A stretch of 64,000 nucleotides of DNA from Rhodoferax sp. BLA1 (GTDB lineage Bacteria; Pseudomonadota; Gammaproteobacteria; Burkholderiales; Burkholderiaceae_C), in the NCBI RefSeq assembly GCF_013416775.1, contig NZ_SZVI01000009.1:434001-498000 (forward strand). Direction: 5' to 3'. Both the position numbers and the translations under genes were made by a program. Positions 16,358 through 25,442 of the stretch are shown one piece after another. Every line of letters starts with the position of its first letter. The stretch's first letter is position 1. The notes beneath the pieces are model-generated. The model worked only from the letters and a program-made list of their open reading frames with translations, was not told the origin of the DNA and did no database searches.

Positions 16358-17080
16358 TTATGCCACAGCAGAGGTGGAGCCTGTGCTTTGATTCTGGGTG
16401 GTGATGCGGTAGCCAGCACCGCGCACGGTTTCGATCATCGCAGCCGCGCGTTCGCCCAGCGCTTCACGCAACCGCTTGACATGGACATCCACGGTGCGCT
16501 CTTCAATGAACACATGGTCGCCCCAGACCTGGTCCAGCAGTTGCGAGCGGCTGTGCACACGTTCGGCGTGGGTCATCAGGTAATGCAACAGTTTGAATTC
16601 CGTCGGGCCCAGCTTGAGCGCCTGGTCACCAAAGCTCACCCGATAGGTGGCGGCGTCCAGGCTGAGCTGACCCATGGTCACCAGCGTGGCCTCCTGCTCG
16701 GGGGCACGGCGGCGCAGCACCGCACGAATGCGGGCCAACAGCTCCCGCGTTGAAAACGGCTTGCTGATGTAATCATCGGCACCGGCATCCAGGCCAGCCA
16801 CGCGGTCTGGCTCATCACCCCGTGCGGTCAGCATGATGATGGGCACATCTTTGGTCCGGGGATGGGCACGCCAACGCTTGGCCAGCGTCAAACCCGACTC
16901 TCCGGGCAGCATCCAGTCCAGCAAGATCACATCGGGCAACACCGAGTCGAGCTCCGCCTGGGCCGTTGCGCTGTCCATGGCCCAAATCGGGCGGAAACCA
17001 CTGTGTCGCAAGTTCACCGAGATCAGCTCGGCAATGGCGGGCTCATCCTCGACGATCAGCACACAGGGGACTCGCCTCAT
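16358..17080 (-). CDS. phoB: Phosphate regulon response regulator PhoB
   Basis: A 240-residue OmpR-type regulator. Receiver domain: acidic VEDEP, phosphorylated Asp in DVILLDWMLPGESG, Thr in IMLTARGDE, Lys in DYISKPFS. The winged-helix domain (about 135-235) includes GPTEFKLLHYLM and EERTVDVHVKRLREAL. It binds direct repeats of CTGTCAT spaced 11 bp; sites of this form are seen in this window. The start ATG overlaps the phoU stop (ATGA), implying coupling. Confidence 0.98.
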   Translation of the reverse strand: MRRVPCVLIVEDEPAIAELISVNLRHSGFRPIWAMDSATAQAELDSVLPDVILLDWMLPGESGLTLAKRWRAHPRTKDVPIIMLTARGDEPDRVAGLDAGADDYISKPFSTRELLARIRAVLRRRAPEQEATLVTMGQLSLDAATYRVSFGDQALKLGPTEFKLLHYLMTHAERVHSRSQLLDQVWGDHVFIEERTVDVHVKRLREALGERAAAMIETVRGAGYRITTQNQSTGSTSAVA

Positions 17081-17778
17081 TTCACCACCGACTCAATCTC
17101 GTCCATGGCCGCATGCCGCACGTCGGCCCCCTTGACGATGTAGATGATCAGCTCAGCGATGTTTTTGGCATGGTCACCAATACGCTCAATGGCTTTGGCC
17201 AAAAACAGCAAATCCAGACTCGGCGAGATCATGCGCGGGTCTTCCATCATGTAAGTGATGAGTTTGCGCACAAAGCCGTCAAACTCTTTGTCAATCAGGT
17301 CATCTTCCTTGAGGATGGACAAGGCGGCCGAGGTGTCCAGCCGGGCAAAAGCGTCCAATGCCTTTCTGAGCAGACCAGAGGCCAGATCAGAGGCCACCCG
17401 CAACTCCAGCGAGGGCAAGGCGCGAGGAGCACCACTGCTGATGATGGACAACACCATGCGCGCAATTTTTTCCGCCTCATCGCCCACACGCTCCAAGTTG
17501 GCGGTGGCTTTGGAAATGGCAATCAACAGCCGCAAGTCGCGGGCTGTCGGTTGACGCCTGGCGATGATGCTGGAGAGTTCGCGGTCAATATCGACTTCCA
17601 TCGCATTGACCTTGGCTTCAGCGGTCACCACCTGTTGGGCGACTTCCACACTGAACTGCGACAAGGCATAAATGGCTTGGCGGATTTGCGACTCCACCAG
17701 CCCGCCGAGTTCCATGACACGGGTGGAAACAGTACCCAGTTCGCTGTCAAATTGGGACGATAAATGTTTTTCAGGCAT
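17077..17778 (-). CDS. phoU: Phosphate transport regulator PhoU
   Basis: A 233-residue protein of two three-helix bundles with the metal-binding repeats EVDIDRELSSI / RVGDEAEKIA and DDLIDKEFDG / RIGDHAKNIAE. It links the Pst transporter to PhoR and keeps PhoB inactive when phosphate is plentiful. It lies between pstB and phoB, 18 bp after pstB, and overlaps phoB by 4 bp. Confidence 0.97.
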   Translation of the reverse strand: MPEKHLSSQFDSELGTVSTRVMELGGLVESQIRQAIYALSQFSVEVAQQVVTAEAKVNAMEVDIDRELSSIIARRQPTARDLRLLIAISKATANLERVGDEAEKIARMVLSIISSGAPRALPSLELRVASDLASGLLRKALDAFARLDTSAALSILKEDDLIDKEFDGFVRKLITYMMEDPRMISPSLDLLFLAKAIERIGDHAKNIAELIIYIVKGADVRHAAMDEIESVVK

Positions 17779-17796
17779 GAGATTCCTCGGTGATGA

Positions 17797-18576
17797 CTAA
17801 CCAAACCGGCCAGTGATGTAGTCTTCAGTTTCCTGGCGGTTGGGCTTGAAGAAGATTTGCTCGGTGGCGCCAAACTCGACCAGGTCACCGAGGTACATAT
17901 ACGCCGTGTAGTCGCTGCAACGGGCAGCCTGCTGCATGTTGTGGGTGACGATGACCACGGTGTAATCCTGTTTGAGTTCGATGATCAGCTCTTCGACCTT
18001 GGCGGTAGAGATCGGGTCCAGCGCGGAGCAGGGTTCATCGAGCAGGATCACCTCAGGCTTGATCGCCACACCTCGGGCAATACACAGCCGCTGCTGCTGA
18101 CCACCCGACAGGCTGGAGCCACTTTGCTTGAGCTTGTCCTTGACCTCGTTCCACAGGGCCGACTTGCGCAGTGCCCACTCCACCCGCTCTTCCATGTCGG
18201 TGGAGCTCAGTTTCTCAAACAGTTTGACACCAAAAGCGATGTTGTCGTAGATGGACATGGGGAAAGGCGTGGGTTTCTGAAACACCATGCCGACCTTGGC
18301 GCGCAGCAGCGCCACATCTTGTTTGCTGGTCAACAGGTTTTCACCGTCGAGCACCACCTCACCTTGGGCGCGTTGTTCCGGGTACAGCTCGAACATGCGG
18401 TTGAACACCCGCAACAGCGTGGACTTGCCGCAACCAGAGGGGCCGATGAAGGCCGTGACCTTTTTCTCGGGAATGTCGAGATTGATGTTTTTGAGTGCGT
18501 GGAATTTGCCGTAGAAGAAATCCAGGTTCTTCACCGCAATCTTGGCAGGCTGTGTTTTTTCAGTAGTCATGGTCAT
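17797..18576 (-). CDS. pstB: Phosphate ABC transporter ATP-binding protein PstB
   Basis: A 259-residue ATPase driving PstCA. Walker A is [12 protein letters not shown], the signature is [14 protein letters not shown], Walker B is [14 protein letters not shown], and the H-loop is [27 protein letters not shown] at the start is PstB-specific. Length matches the family. The second Met (codon 3) is an alternative start. It is third of the pstSCAB genes, with 27 bp after pstA. Confidence 0.98.
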   Translation of the reverse strand: MTMTTEKTQPAKIAVKNLDFFYGKFHALKNINLDIPEKKVTAFIGPSGCGKSTLLRVFNRMFELYPEQRAQGEVVLDGENLLTSKQDVALLRAKVGMVFQKPTPFPMSIYDNIAFGVKLFEKLSSTDMEERVEWALRKSALWNEVKDKLKQSGSSLSGGQQQRLCIARGVAIKPEVILLDEPCSALDPISTAKVEELIIELKQDYTVVIVTHNMQQAARCSDYTAYMYLGDLVEFGATEQIFFKPNRQETEDYITGRFG

Positions 18577-18603
18577 GAAGTTGTTTGAGGTGTGTCTACG
18601 GGT

Positions 18604-19488
18604 CTAGTTCTTTTGCCGTGTCAACACACGCGCCAGAATATTGAGGCCCAGAACCGCCAGGGTGATCAAAAACACGCCAGCCCAAGCCAAATGTTGCCAG
18701 TTTTCATAAGGACTCATGGCAAATTTGAAGATGGTGACAGGCAAGCTGGCCATGGGTTCACTGAGGCTTGAGGTCCAGAACTGGTTGCTCAAAGCTGTGA
18801 ACAACAACGGTGCGGTCTCACCTGCAATCCGAGCCACCGCCAGCAAAATCCCTGTCACCACACCGGCCCGTGCCGAACGCATGGTGATGCTCAGAATCAC
18901 TTTCCATTTGGGTGCGCCAAGGGCGTAAGCTGCTTCGCGCAGGCCAGGTGGCACCAGCTGCAACATGTTTTCGGTAGTGCGGATCACCACCGGAATCACA
19001 ATCAGGGTCAATGCCATGATGCCCGCGTAGGCTGAAAACGATTTGAAGCGTGTCACCACCACCGCGTACACAAACAGGCCAATCACAATCGACGGGGCCG
19101 ACAGCAGGATGTCGTTGACAAAACGTGTCACACTGGCCAACCACCCCTTGGTGTTGAATTCGGCGAGATAAATGCCTGCCATGATGCCAATCGGGGTGCC
19201 CACAAAGGTGGCCAACATCACCATCAGGAATGATCCGTAGATGGCATTGAGCAAGCCCCCTTCGTCATTGGGTGGCGGTGTCATCTGGGACAGTGCGGCC
19301 CAATTCAACCCGGCAGTACCGAGCCGAACGGTTTCAAACAAAATCCAGAACAACCAGAACAAACCAAAAGCCATCGCCATCATCGACAAGATCAAGGCGA
19401 TGATGTTGACCCGTTTGCGAGAGGCATAACGGGTGGCTCGCATCTCGTTGAGCGCTTTGGCCCGGAGCAAAGTTTCAGCGGTGCTCAT
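18604..19488 (-). CDS. pstA: Phosphate ABC transporter permease PstA
   Basis: A 294-residue inner-membrane permease with six predicted membrane segments and the EAA-type loop [23 protein letters not shown] that contacts Pst[36 protein letters not shown] is a PstA hallmark region. Its ATG overlaps the pstC stop by 4 bp. Confidence 0.97.
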   Translation of the reverse strand: MSTAETLLRAKALNEMRATRYASRKRVNIIALILSMMAMAFGLFWLFWILFETVRLGTAGLNWAALSQMTPPPNDEGGLLNAIYGSFLMVMLATFVGTPIGIMAGIYLAEFNTKGWLASVTRFVNDILLSAPSIVIGLFVYAVVVTRFKSFSAYAGIMALTLIVIPVVIRTTENMLQLVPPGLREAAYALGAPKWKVILSITMRSARAGVVTGILLAVARIAGETAPLLFTALSNQFWTSSLSEPMASLPVTIFKFAMSPYENWQHLAWAGVFLITLAVLGLNILARVLTRQKN

Positions 19489-20513
19489 GACTTGGTTCCT
19501 TCGCTCTTCTTAAGTTGTGACAGCAAGAGCTTGGACAACGAGAGCACCACAAAAGTGATAAAAAACAACACCAGTCCAAGGTACATCAGCGACGCCTGGT
19601 GCAAACCTTCACCCGCCTCGGCAAATTCATTGGCCAAGGCAGAGGTGATACTGTTGGCGGCCTGAAACAGACTCAGTGAATCCAGTTGGTTGAAATTGCC
19701 GATTACAAAGGTCACCGCCATGGTCTCACCGATGGCTCGACCCAAGCCGAGCATGATGCCACCCACCACACCCGCCTTGGTATAAGGCAAGACCACGGTG
19801 GAGACCACCTCCCAGGTAGTGGCGCCCAGGCCATAGGCCGATTCTTTGAGCAAGGTGGGCGTCACCTCAAACACATCACGCATCACCGCCGCAATGAACG
19901 GGATGATCATGATCGCCAGAATGATGCCGGCCGACAAGATGCCGATACCCACCGGCGGGCCGGAGAACAGCGCCTCCAGATATGGCACACCCTTGAACAG
20001 TTTTTGCAAGGGTTGCTGCACGTAGGTGGCCAGAATGGGGCCAAACACCAGCAGGCCCCACATGCCGTACACAATCGACGGAATAGCCGCCAGCAGCTCA
20101 ATCGCAGTCCCCAGAGGGCGCTTGAGCCAGGCTGGCGACAGCTCGGTCAAAAACAGGGCGATGCCAAAACTGACCGGCACCGCAATCAGCAACGCGATGA
20201 ACGAAGTCATCAGCGTGCCATAAATCATCACTAGGCCGCCAAACTCTTCCTTGACGGGATCCCAGGTGGTGGAGGCCAAAAAGCCCAAGCCGTATTTGCT
20301 GATGGCAGGCCAGGCACTGACCGTCAAGGACAGCAAAATGGCGATCAGCAAGCCCAGCGTCAGCCAGGCCGCACCCTGGGCCAACCAGCCAAAAAGGCGG
20401 TCAGCCAAAGGTCCCGAACGTGCTGTCTTGACAGGAGGAAGTCTGTTCATATCACGCGCGCCAGTGGTAGGTGAAGGGATGGCGTCATCCCGCGCAGAAA
20501 GTGTAGCTGACAC
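19485..20513 (-). CDS. pstC: Phosphate ABC transporter permease PstC
   Basis: About 342 residues, six membrane segments, EAA loop [23 protein letters not shown]. Pairs with PstA to form the phosphate channel. The open frame reaches a TTG at 20534, but the GTG at 20513 ([10 protein letters not shown]) has a well-placed AGGAGAG six bases upstream, so I take that as the start. The N-terminal ~40 residues are a polar extension before the first membrane segment. Confidence 0.95.
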   Translation of the reverse strand: MSATLSARDDAIPSPTTGARDMNRLPPVKTARSGPLADRLFGWLAQGAAWLTLGLLIAILLSLTVSAWPAISKYGLGFLASTTWDPVKEEFGGLVMIYGTLMTSFIALLIAVPVSFGIALFLTELSPAWLKRPLGTAIELLAAIPSIVYGMWGLLVFGPILATYVQQPLQKLFKGVPYLEALFSGPPVGIGILSAGIILAIMIIPFIAAVMRDVFEVTPTLLKESAYGLGATTWEVVSTVVLPYTKAGVVGGIMLGLGRAIGETMAVTFVIGNFNQLDSLSLFQAANSITSALANEFAEAGEGLHQASLMYLGLVLFFITFVVLSLSKLLLSQLKKSEGTKS

Positions 20514-20556
20514 GTGTGGCTCTCCTGCTGTCAATTCAACGGGTTGGGACGGTGGT

Positions 20557-21597
20557 TTACTTCAATGCCACAGGTTTGCCAGAGGCATCCTTGACGTTGG
20601 CCCATGATTTTTCGATGGTCGAAATCACCGCATCAGGCAGCGCCACGTAATCCAGAGCAGAAGCGGCCTTGTCACCATTCTTGAACGCCCAGTCAAAGAA
20701 CTTGAAGGTTTCGGTGGCGTTGGCTGGCTTGTCCTGCACGTTGTGCATCAGGATGAAGGTGGCGGTAGAAATGGGCCATGTGCCTTTGCCTGGCTGGTCA
20801 GTGATCAGCTGGTAAAAGGATTTGTTCCAGTCAGCACCTGCAGCTGCAGCCTTGAAAGCTTCTTCGCTGGGTTCCACAAAAACGCCGTCCTTGTTTTTCA
20901 TCAAGGTGTAGGTCATTTTGTTTTGTTTGACATAGGAGTACTCGACATAACCAATCGAGTTCGGCAGGCGGTTCACAAACGAGGCCACACCTTCGTTGCC
21001 CTTGCCACCCGCACCCACTGGCCAGTTGACCGCTGTGCCCTCACCGACCTTGGCTTTCCATTCGGCATGCACACGGCTCAGGTAGTTGGTGAAGTTGAAG
21101 GTGGTGCCAGAACCGTCAGCACGGCGCACCGGTGCGATGTCGGCATCCGGCAAAGCCAAACCTGGGTTCAGCGCCTTGATGGCCGCGTCGTTCCATTTGG
21201 TGATCTTGCCCAGATAAATGTCACCCAGCACCTGGCCGTCAAGCTTCATCTGACCCGGGGCGATACCCTTGATGTTGATCACTGGCACCGTACCACCAAT
21301 CACAGTGGGGAACTGGAACTGGTTTTTGGCTTTCAGAACATCGTCGGTCAGCGGCATGTCAGAGGCACCAAAATCCACAGTTTTGGCGTCGATTTGTTTG
21401 ATGCCAGCGCCCGAACCCACAGACTGGTAGTTCACCTTGACGCCGGTGGCTTTGTTGTAGTCGGCTGCCCATTTGGCATACAGAGGTGCGGGGAAGCTGG
21501 CGCCCGCGCCAGTGATTTCTTGTGCACTGGCGGCACCCATGCCGATAAACGCCAAGGCGGTGGTGGTCAAAATGGTTTTGAACGTGTTGGTCATCAT
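20557..21597 (-). CDS. pstS: Phosphate-binding periplasmic protein PstS
   Basis: A 346-residue precursor. The signal peptide ends GMGAASAQ (cleavage about residue 26), then [18 protein letters not shown], the classic PstS N-terminus. Phosphate ligands lie in [17 protein letters not shown] and [13 protein letters not shown]. The ATG at 21597 has AAAGGG seven bases upstream; the frame could start five codons earlier but lacks a ribosome site there. First gene of the operon, with a PhoB-type box and -10 element upstream. Confidence 0.98.
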   Translation of the reverse strand: MMTNTFKTILTTTALAFIGMGAASAQEITGAGASFPAPLYAKWAADYNKATGVKVNYQSVGSGAGIKQIDAKTVDFGASDMPLTDDVLKAKNQFQFPTVIGGTVPVINIKGIAPGQMKLDGQVLGDIYLGKITKWNDAAIKALNPGLALPDADIAPVRRADGSGTTFNFTNYLSRVHAEWKAKVGEGTAVNWPVGAGGKGNEGVASFVNRLPNSIGYVEYSYVKQNKMTYTLMKNKDGVFVEPSEEAFKAAAAGADWNKSFYQLITDQPGKGTWPISTATFILMHNVQDKPANATETFKFFDWAFKNGDKAASALDYVALPDAVISTIEKSWANVKDASGKPVALK

Positions 21598-21653
21598 GTA
21601 GAACCCTTTCAAGGTTGAAGCAGAAAAACGGGAATGCCTGCTGAACGAACCGT

Positions 21654-21687
21654 AATTTAAGACACCAATATGTCAATACCGTGACAA
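21654..21687 (-). promoter_or_regulatory. Pho box and -10 of the pst operon
   Basis: On the minus strand: TTGTCAC-GGTA-TTGACAT (21687-21670), two heptamers spaced 11 bp, then exactly 10 bp, then TAAATT (21659-21654) as -10. This fits a PhoB-activated promoter, in which the box replaces the -35. Confidence 0.75.
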
Positions 21688-21727
21688 CAACTGTTTTACC
21701 CCTTAAACAATTGTCCAACTTAGACGA

Positions 21728-21745
21728 CTGTCACACGACCGTCAT
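21728..21745 (+). promoter_or_regulatory. Pho box facing the divergent 94-aa gene
   Basis: CTGTCAC-ACGA-CCGTCAT, period 11 bp, the closest match in the window to the E. coli Pho box. No convincing -10 sits 10 bp downstream, so it may instead be an extra upstream PhoB site for pstS or serve the + strand gene at 21864. Confidence 0.55.
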
Positions 21746-21863
21746 CAAAATTTAGCACCCACTGAGCTACCCTAGAAGGTGAGCCATGCGCTGGGCGCTG
21801 GCGAGACCATCAAGCGGGCCGCACAAGCGGCCCGCAATCACTCTACCTACGGAAAGAAGCTAC

Positions 21864-22148
21864 ATGCTTGCGATCAAGAAAGCCCGCAAACTCATCGAAA
21901 CCAACCCCAGTGATCCGGCGGCACAAATCATTGCCCGCCTGGTGCTGGCGCTGGAAAGTGCATCCAGCATCTCGGTGGCGCAGCTTTACCAACTCGACGA
22001 CAAACGGTTCGAACTGGCGCTGGAAATACTCGACGAATGGCGGCTTGACCGGCACTACGCCAGCAAACTGCGCCTGCTCGACTCCAGTGCCCTGGCGCAG
22101 GAATTGGAAGCCTCGGCAACCGAGCCACAACTGGTGCCCGCAGCCTAA
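21864..22148 (+). CDS. Conserved-looking 94-aa protein of unknown function, divergent from pstS
   Basis: Begins MLAIKKARKLIETNPSDPAA with a good GGAAAG ribosome site 7 bases upstream. Predicted mostly alpha-helical, acidic in the C-terminal half; LVLALESASSISVAQLYQLD and LALEILDEWRLDRHY look amphipathic. No signal peptide, membrane segment or known domain. A Pho box lies between it and pstS, so a role in phosphate stress is plausible but only inferred. The frame extends 26 codons upstream without a ribosome site. Confidence 0.75.
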   Translation: MLAIKKARKLIETNPSDPAAQIIARLVLALESASSISVAQLYQLDDKRFELALEILDEWRLDRHYASKLRLLDSSALAQELEASATEPQLVPAA

Positions 22149-22264
22149 GCCCTCAAAAAAACTGCAACACCCGTGTGCTGACGCCGCCCTGGCCACCACG
22201 GGCCTCACACAGAAAGCCACAACTGGCCGCTGTGTGAGGATACCTACCTGCCTCATTGCATCAC

Positions 22265-22320
22265 TATTGATAGCTATTAGCCCATATAAAATAAGGGCTA
22301 GAGGCCAAAAATACTTATAA
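22265..22320 (+). repeat. Intergenic copy of the interspersed palindromic repeat
   Basis: ATTGATAGCTATTAGCCC, spacer ATATAAA, then ATAAGGGCTAGAGGCCAAAA and ATACTTATAA. This is the best-preserved full copy and serves as the reference for the family. It lies in the 341-bp gap 22149-22489, which otherwise shows only a possible Pho box at 22408. Confidence 0.85.
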
Positions 22321-22407
22321 ATCACCAAACAAACGGCGACACCGGTGACCGTGTGTGGTGCACCATCTCTGCTGCACCAACCCACCCCGCCAAGCGCTGA
22401 CAACACA

Positions 22408-22425
22408 GCGTCACTGAAATGTCTT
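22408..22425 (+). promoter_or_regulatory. Possible Pho box before the metallophosphoesterase gene
   Basis: GCGTCAC-TGAA-ATGTCTT, period 11 bp. It closely resembles the site at 23415 (TCGTCAC-AGAA-ATGTCAT). The hexamer 10 bp downstream (TCAACA) is a poor -10, so support is weaker. Confidence 0.4.
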
Positions 22426-22489
22426 GTGTTTGCCATCAACACGTCACACGCTGGCGTCACCATCACGTATCCAAACTGCGGAGCGTGAC

Positions 22490-23401
22490 ATGCAAGCACT
22501 GCCAAAACCCACTTTGTTCCCGGCAGAGCAAGCGCTCTTTGACGCCTTGCGGCGTGTTGACCACGGCCTGACACCCCCCTCCCCCCTGCCGCCTGGCCCA
22601 GAACCCACAGAGCCCAACCACACCCATTACCGCGCCATCTTTATTTCTGACCTGCATCTGGGCACACCGGGCTGCCAGGCCCAGGCTTTGCTGAGTTTCA
22701 TCAAGGCCAACCGCAGTGACTACCTGTACCTGGTGGGTGACATCGTGGACGGCTGGCAGCTGCGTCGGCGCTGGTACTGGCCGGAATCACACAACGATGT
22801 GGTGCAAAAGCTGCTGCGCCGGGCGCGTAAAGGCTGCCGCATCATTTATGTACCGGGCAACCATGACGAATTTGCGCGCGGTTTTTTTGGCCACCAGTTT
22901 GGTGGCATCGAAGTCTCGGACGACGCCATCCACACCACCGCCGACGGCCAGAAACTGTGGGTGACCCATGGTGACGCCTTTGATGGCGTGATCCAGTGCG
23001 CCAAATGGCTGGCCTACCTGGGTGACAACCTGTACGAGTTCACCCTCAAACTCAACCGCTACCTCAACCATTGGCGCACCAAACTGGGCATGCCTTACTG
23101 GTCCTTGTCGGCCTACCTCAAACACAAGGTCAAAAAAGCCATGATGTATGTGGCCGATTTTGAAGAAGCCCTGGCCCACGAGGCCAAACGCCGTGGTCAC
23201 CACGGTGTGGTGTGTGGCCACATCCACCGCGCCGAAATGCGGCAAATCGACGGCATCCTGTATTGCAACGACGGCGACTGGGTGGAGAGCTGCACCGCGC
23301 TGGTGGAACACCACGACGGGCGGCTCGAACTGGTGCACTGGGCACCCTCGGTGGCCACCCAAGGTCAAGCGGATCAGACAGCGGCCTGCCAATTCGCGTA
23401 A
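22490..23401 (+). CDS. Calcineurin-like metallophosphoesterase (LpxH/COG2908 type)
   Basis: A 303-residue phosphoesterase with all metal-site motifs: IFISDLHLG, YLVGDIVDGWQ, IYVPGNHDE, WVTHGDAFD and VCGHIHRAEM. This pattern matches the UDP-2,3-diacylglucosamine pyrophosphatase-like group, longer than LpxH (~240) and with an extra N-terminal ~45 residues rich in Pro. The true substrate could be a nucleotide-sugar lipid or another phosphodiester. No signal peptide. A possible Pho box upstream and the neighbouring pst operon suggest a phosphate-starvation function, for example lipid remodelling; this is inference. Confidence 0.88.
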   Translation: MQALPKPTLFPAEQALFDALRRVDHGLTPPSPLPPGPEPTEPNHTHYRAIFISDLHLGTPGCQAQALLSFIKANRSDYLYLVGDIVDGWQLRRRWYWPESHNDVVQKLLRRARKGCRIIYVPGNHDEFARGFFGHQFGGIEVSDDAIHTTADGQKLWVTHGDAFDGVIQCAKWLAYLGDNLYEFTLKLNRYLNHWRTKLGMPYWSLSAYLKHKVKKAMMYVADFEEALAHEAKRRGHHGVVCGHIHRAEMRQIDGILYCNDGDWVESCTALVEHHDGRLELVHWAPSVATQGQADQTAACQFA

Positions 23402-23414
23402 GCCTTTGGGCAAA

Positions 23415-23448
23415 TCGTCACAGAAATGTCATGCGTGTTTCATAAACT
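23415..23448 (+). promoter_or_regulatory. Pho box and -10 before the EAL/GGDEF gene
   Basis: TCGTCAC-AGAA-ATGTCAT (23415-23432), period 11 bp, then exactly 10 bp and TAAACT (23443-23448). Same geometry as the pstS promoter. Confidence 0.65.
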
Positions 23449-23478
23449 GCGCCGCTGGCCCACGGTTGCACCTTCTTG

Positions 23479-25374
23479 ATGAACGACTTACACGTATTGA
23501 CGTCTTTTTTGCCGCCTGTCGCGCAGTTCTGCGCGCTGGAGAGCAGTTATCCAGAGCCAGAGTGCCTGACACCGGTTCTGAGCTCCAACGCGGTGCGGCG
23601 TGGTCGTGGCACCCTGGCGACTTTGCTGCGGCGCAAGATGCTGTACCCGGTGTTTCAGCCGATTGCATCGCTCGAAGACGGCAGCATCTATGCCCACGAG
23701 GCACTGATCCGGGGGCCGGAGGGCTCGCCGCTGCACACCCCTGACAAACTCTTGCAGGCGGCTGAGTTTGAGAGCCTGAACTTTGAATTCGAAAACCAGT
23801 GTGTGCTGACGGCCATGGCACGCTGGGGCAGTTTGCGTGAGGCCGGACGCCTGTTCCTCAACATCAGCGCGGACGCACTGATCCAGGCACTGGCGCAATG
23901 CGAGTTTGAGGGCCTGATGGCGGTGGCCAACACGCTGGGCATCTCACCCCGCATGTTGGTGTTGGAGATCACCGAATACGAGCGGGTGGCCGACATGGAC
24001 CAACTGGCCCTGGCGGTGCGCCAGATTCGCGCAGCGGGTGTGAGCCTGGCGCTGGACGATTTTGGGGATGGACGTTCGAGCTTGCGCTTGTGGTCCCAAA
24101 TCAAACCTGAGTTTGTCAAGATCGACAAATACTTCACCAAAGACATCAGCCAGTTCGCCGACAAGCTCAAAACCATCCAGGCCCTGCAGCAAATTGCAGC
24201 CATTTTTGGCACCGCGCTGATTGCCGAGGGCATTGAAACCGAAGAAGACCTTCATGTCCTGCGCGACATGGGTATTCCGTATGGGCAAGGTTACCTGCTG
24301 GGGCGTCCTGCGCACCTGCCACGCTTTCAAATTGAACCCAAAGCCCGGGTGACCTTGCGTGATCGCAGCATCGCCGTGTTCCCAGAGATGCGACGCACAG
24401 CCAGCGTTGGTTCGATCAGCCGCCTGGCGGTGATCAAGGCGCCAACCGTCAGCCCGACAGCCACCAACGACGAGCTGGCGCGTGTATTTTTCAGTCACCC
24501 CAAGCTGCATGCCATCGCGGTGGTGGATGAGGTCCGTCCGGTGGGCATCATCAACCGCACCACCTTCATGAACGAGTACAGCAAGCTGTATTACCGCGAA
24601 ATCTGGGGGCAAAAGTCGTGCATGAGCCACGCGAACCTGGAGCCCCGCGTGATCGAGCGCAACCACAGCGTGGACGACCTGGTCGGCATCCTGACCTCGG
24701 ACGACCAGCGTTATCTGGTGGACGGCTTCATCGTGACCGACAACGGGCGGTATGAAGGCATGGGAACCGGTGAACAGCTGGTGCGCTCGGTGACCGAAAC
24801 CCGCATCGAAGCGGCCCGCCATGCCAACCCACTGACCTTTTTGCCCGGCAACATCCCGATCTCACAACACATTGAACGGCTGTTGGCCAGCGGTGTGCCC
24901 TTTGTGGCGTGTTATGCCGATTTGAACAACTTCAAACCCTTCAACGACCAGTATGGTTACTGGCGTGGCGACGAAATGATCCGCCTGCTGGCCAGCCTGT
25001 GCCAGGCACATTGCGATCCGCGACGGGACTTTGTCGGCCATGTGGGTGGGGACGATTTCATTTTGCTGTACCAGAGCGATAACTGGCAGATGCAGTGTGA
25101 AGCCATCATTGCGGAGTTTGCGCAGCAGGCCCGCGCCTTGTTTGACGAGACTGCACGTGCGGCAGGTGGCATCCAGGCCGAAGACCGGCACGGTGTGCCA
25201 CGGTTCTTCCCACTGACCACCTTGTCCATCGGTGCCGTCATCATCCACCACGATGAGTTCACCAATGCCGAACAGGTGGCCTCGGTCGCGGCACGCGCCA
25301 AACACGATGCCAAGACCAGCGAGAAAGGTCTGCAGATCCGTGTCAACAAAGGTATGTTGTTAGCAAGTTTGTAG
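23479..25374 (+). CDS. EAL-CBS-GGDEF protein, probable c-di-GMP phosphodiesterase
   Basis: About 631 residues. EAL domain (~50-290): HEALIRGPEG, LFLNISADAL, LEITEYERV, LALDDFGDG, FVKIDKYF, AEGIETEEDL and YGQGYLLGRPAH; every catalytic and metal residue seems present, so c-di-GMP hydrolysis is likely. A CBS pair (~315-440) may sense a nucleotide. C-terminal GGDEF domain (~455-625): ADLNNFKPFNDQYGY and VGGDDFIL, where the signature is GGDDF, so cyclase activity is uncertain. No membrane segment. The ATG 23479 follows an in-frame TTG; no clear ribosome site. A Pho box precedes it; a palindromic repeat begins at its stop codon. Confidence 0.92.
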   Translation: MNDLHVLTSFLPPVAQFCALESSYPEPECLTPVLSSNAVRRGRGTLATLLRRKMLYPVFQPIASLEDGSIYAHEALIRGPEGSPLHTPDKLLQAAEFESLNFEFENQCVLTAMARWGSLREAGRLFLNISADALIQALAQCEFEGLMAVANTLGISPRMLVLEITEYERVADMDQLALAVRQIRAAGVSLALDDFGDGRSSLRLWSQIKPEFVKIDKYFTKDISQFADKLKTIQALQQIAAIFGTALIAEGIETEEDLHVLRDMGIPYGQGYLLGRPAHLPRFQIEPKARVTLRDRSIAVFPEMRRTASVGSISRLAVIKAPTVSPTATNDELARVFFSHPKLHAIAVVDEVRPVGIINRTTFMNEYSKLYYREIWGQKSCMSHANLEPRVIERNHSVDDLVGILTSDDQRYLVDGFIVTDNGRYEGMGTGEQLVRSVTETRIEAARHANPLTFLPGNIPISQHIERLLASGVPFVACYADLNNFKPFNDQYGYWRGDEMIRLLASLCQAHCDPRRDFVGHVGGDDFILLYQSDNWQMQCEAIIAEFAQQARALFDETARAAGGIQAEDRHGVPRFFPLTTLSIGAVIIHHDEFTNAEQVASVAARAKHDAKTSEKGLQIRVNKGMLLASL

Positions 25375-25425
25375 CAATAAACTCTTAATAAATAAGGGCT
25401 GGAAGCACTTTTTTCCAATAAACTT
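25370..25425 (+). repeat. Palindromic repeat at the 3' end of the EAL/GGDEF gene
   Basis: TGTAGCAATAAACTCTTA, spacer, AATAAGGGCTGGAAGCACTT. It starts over the stop codon of the preceding gene. The left half is of the TAGCAA subtype also seen at 63744-63799. Confidence 0.65.
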
Positions 25426-25442
25426 GGCGCGCCAGGCCGATC

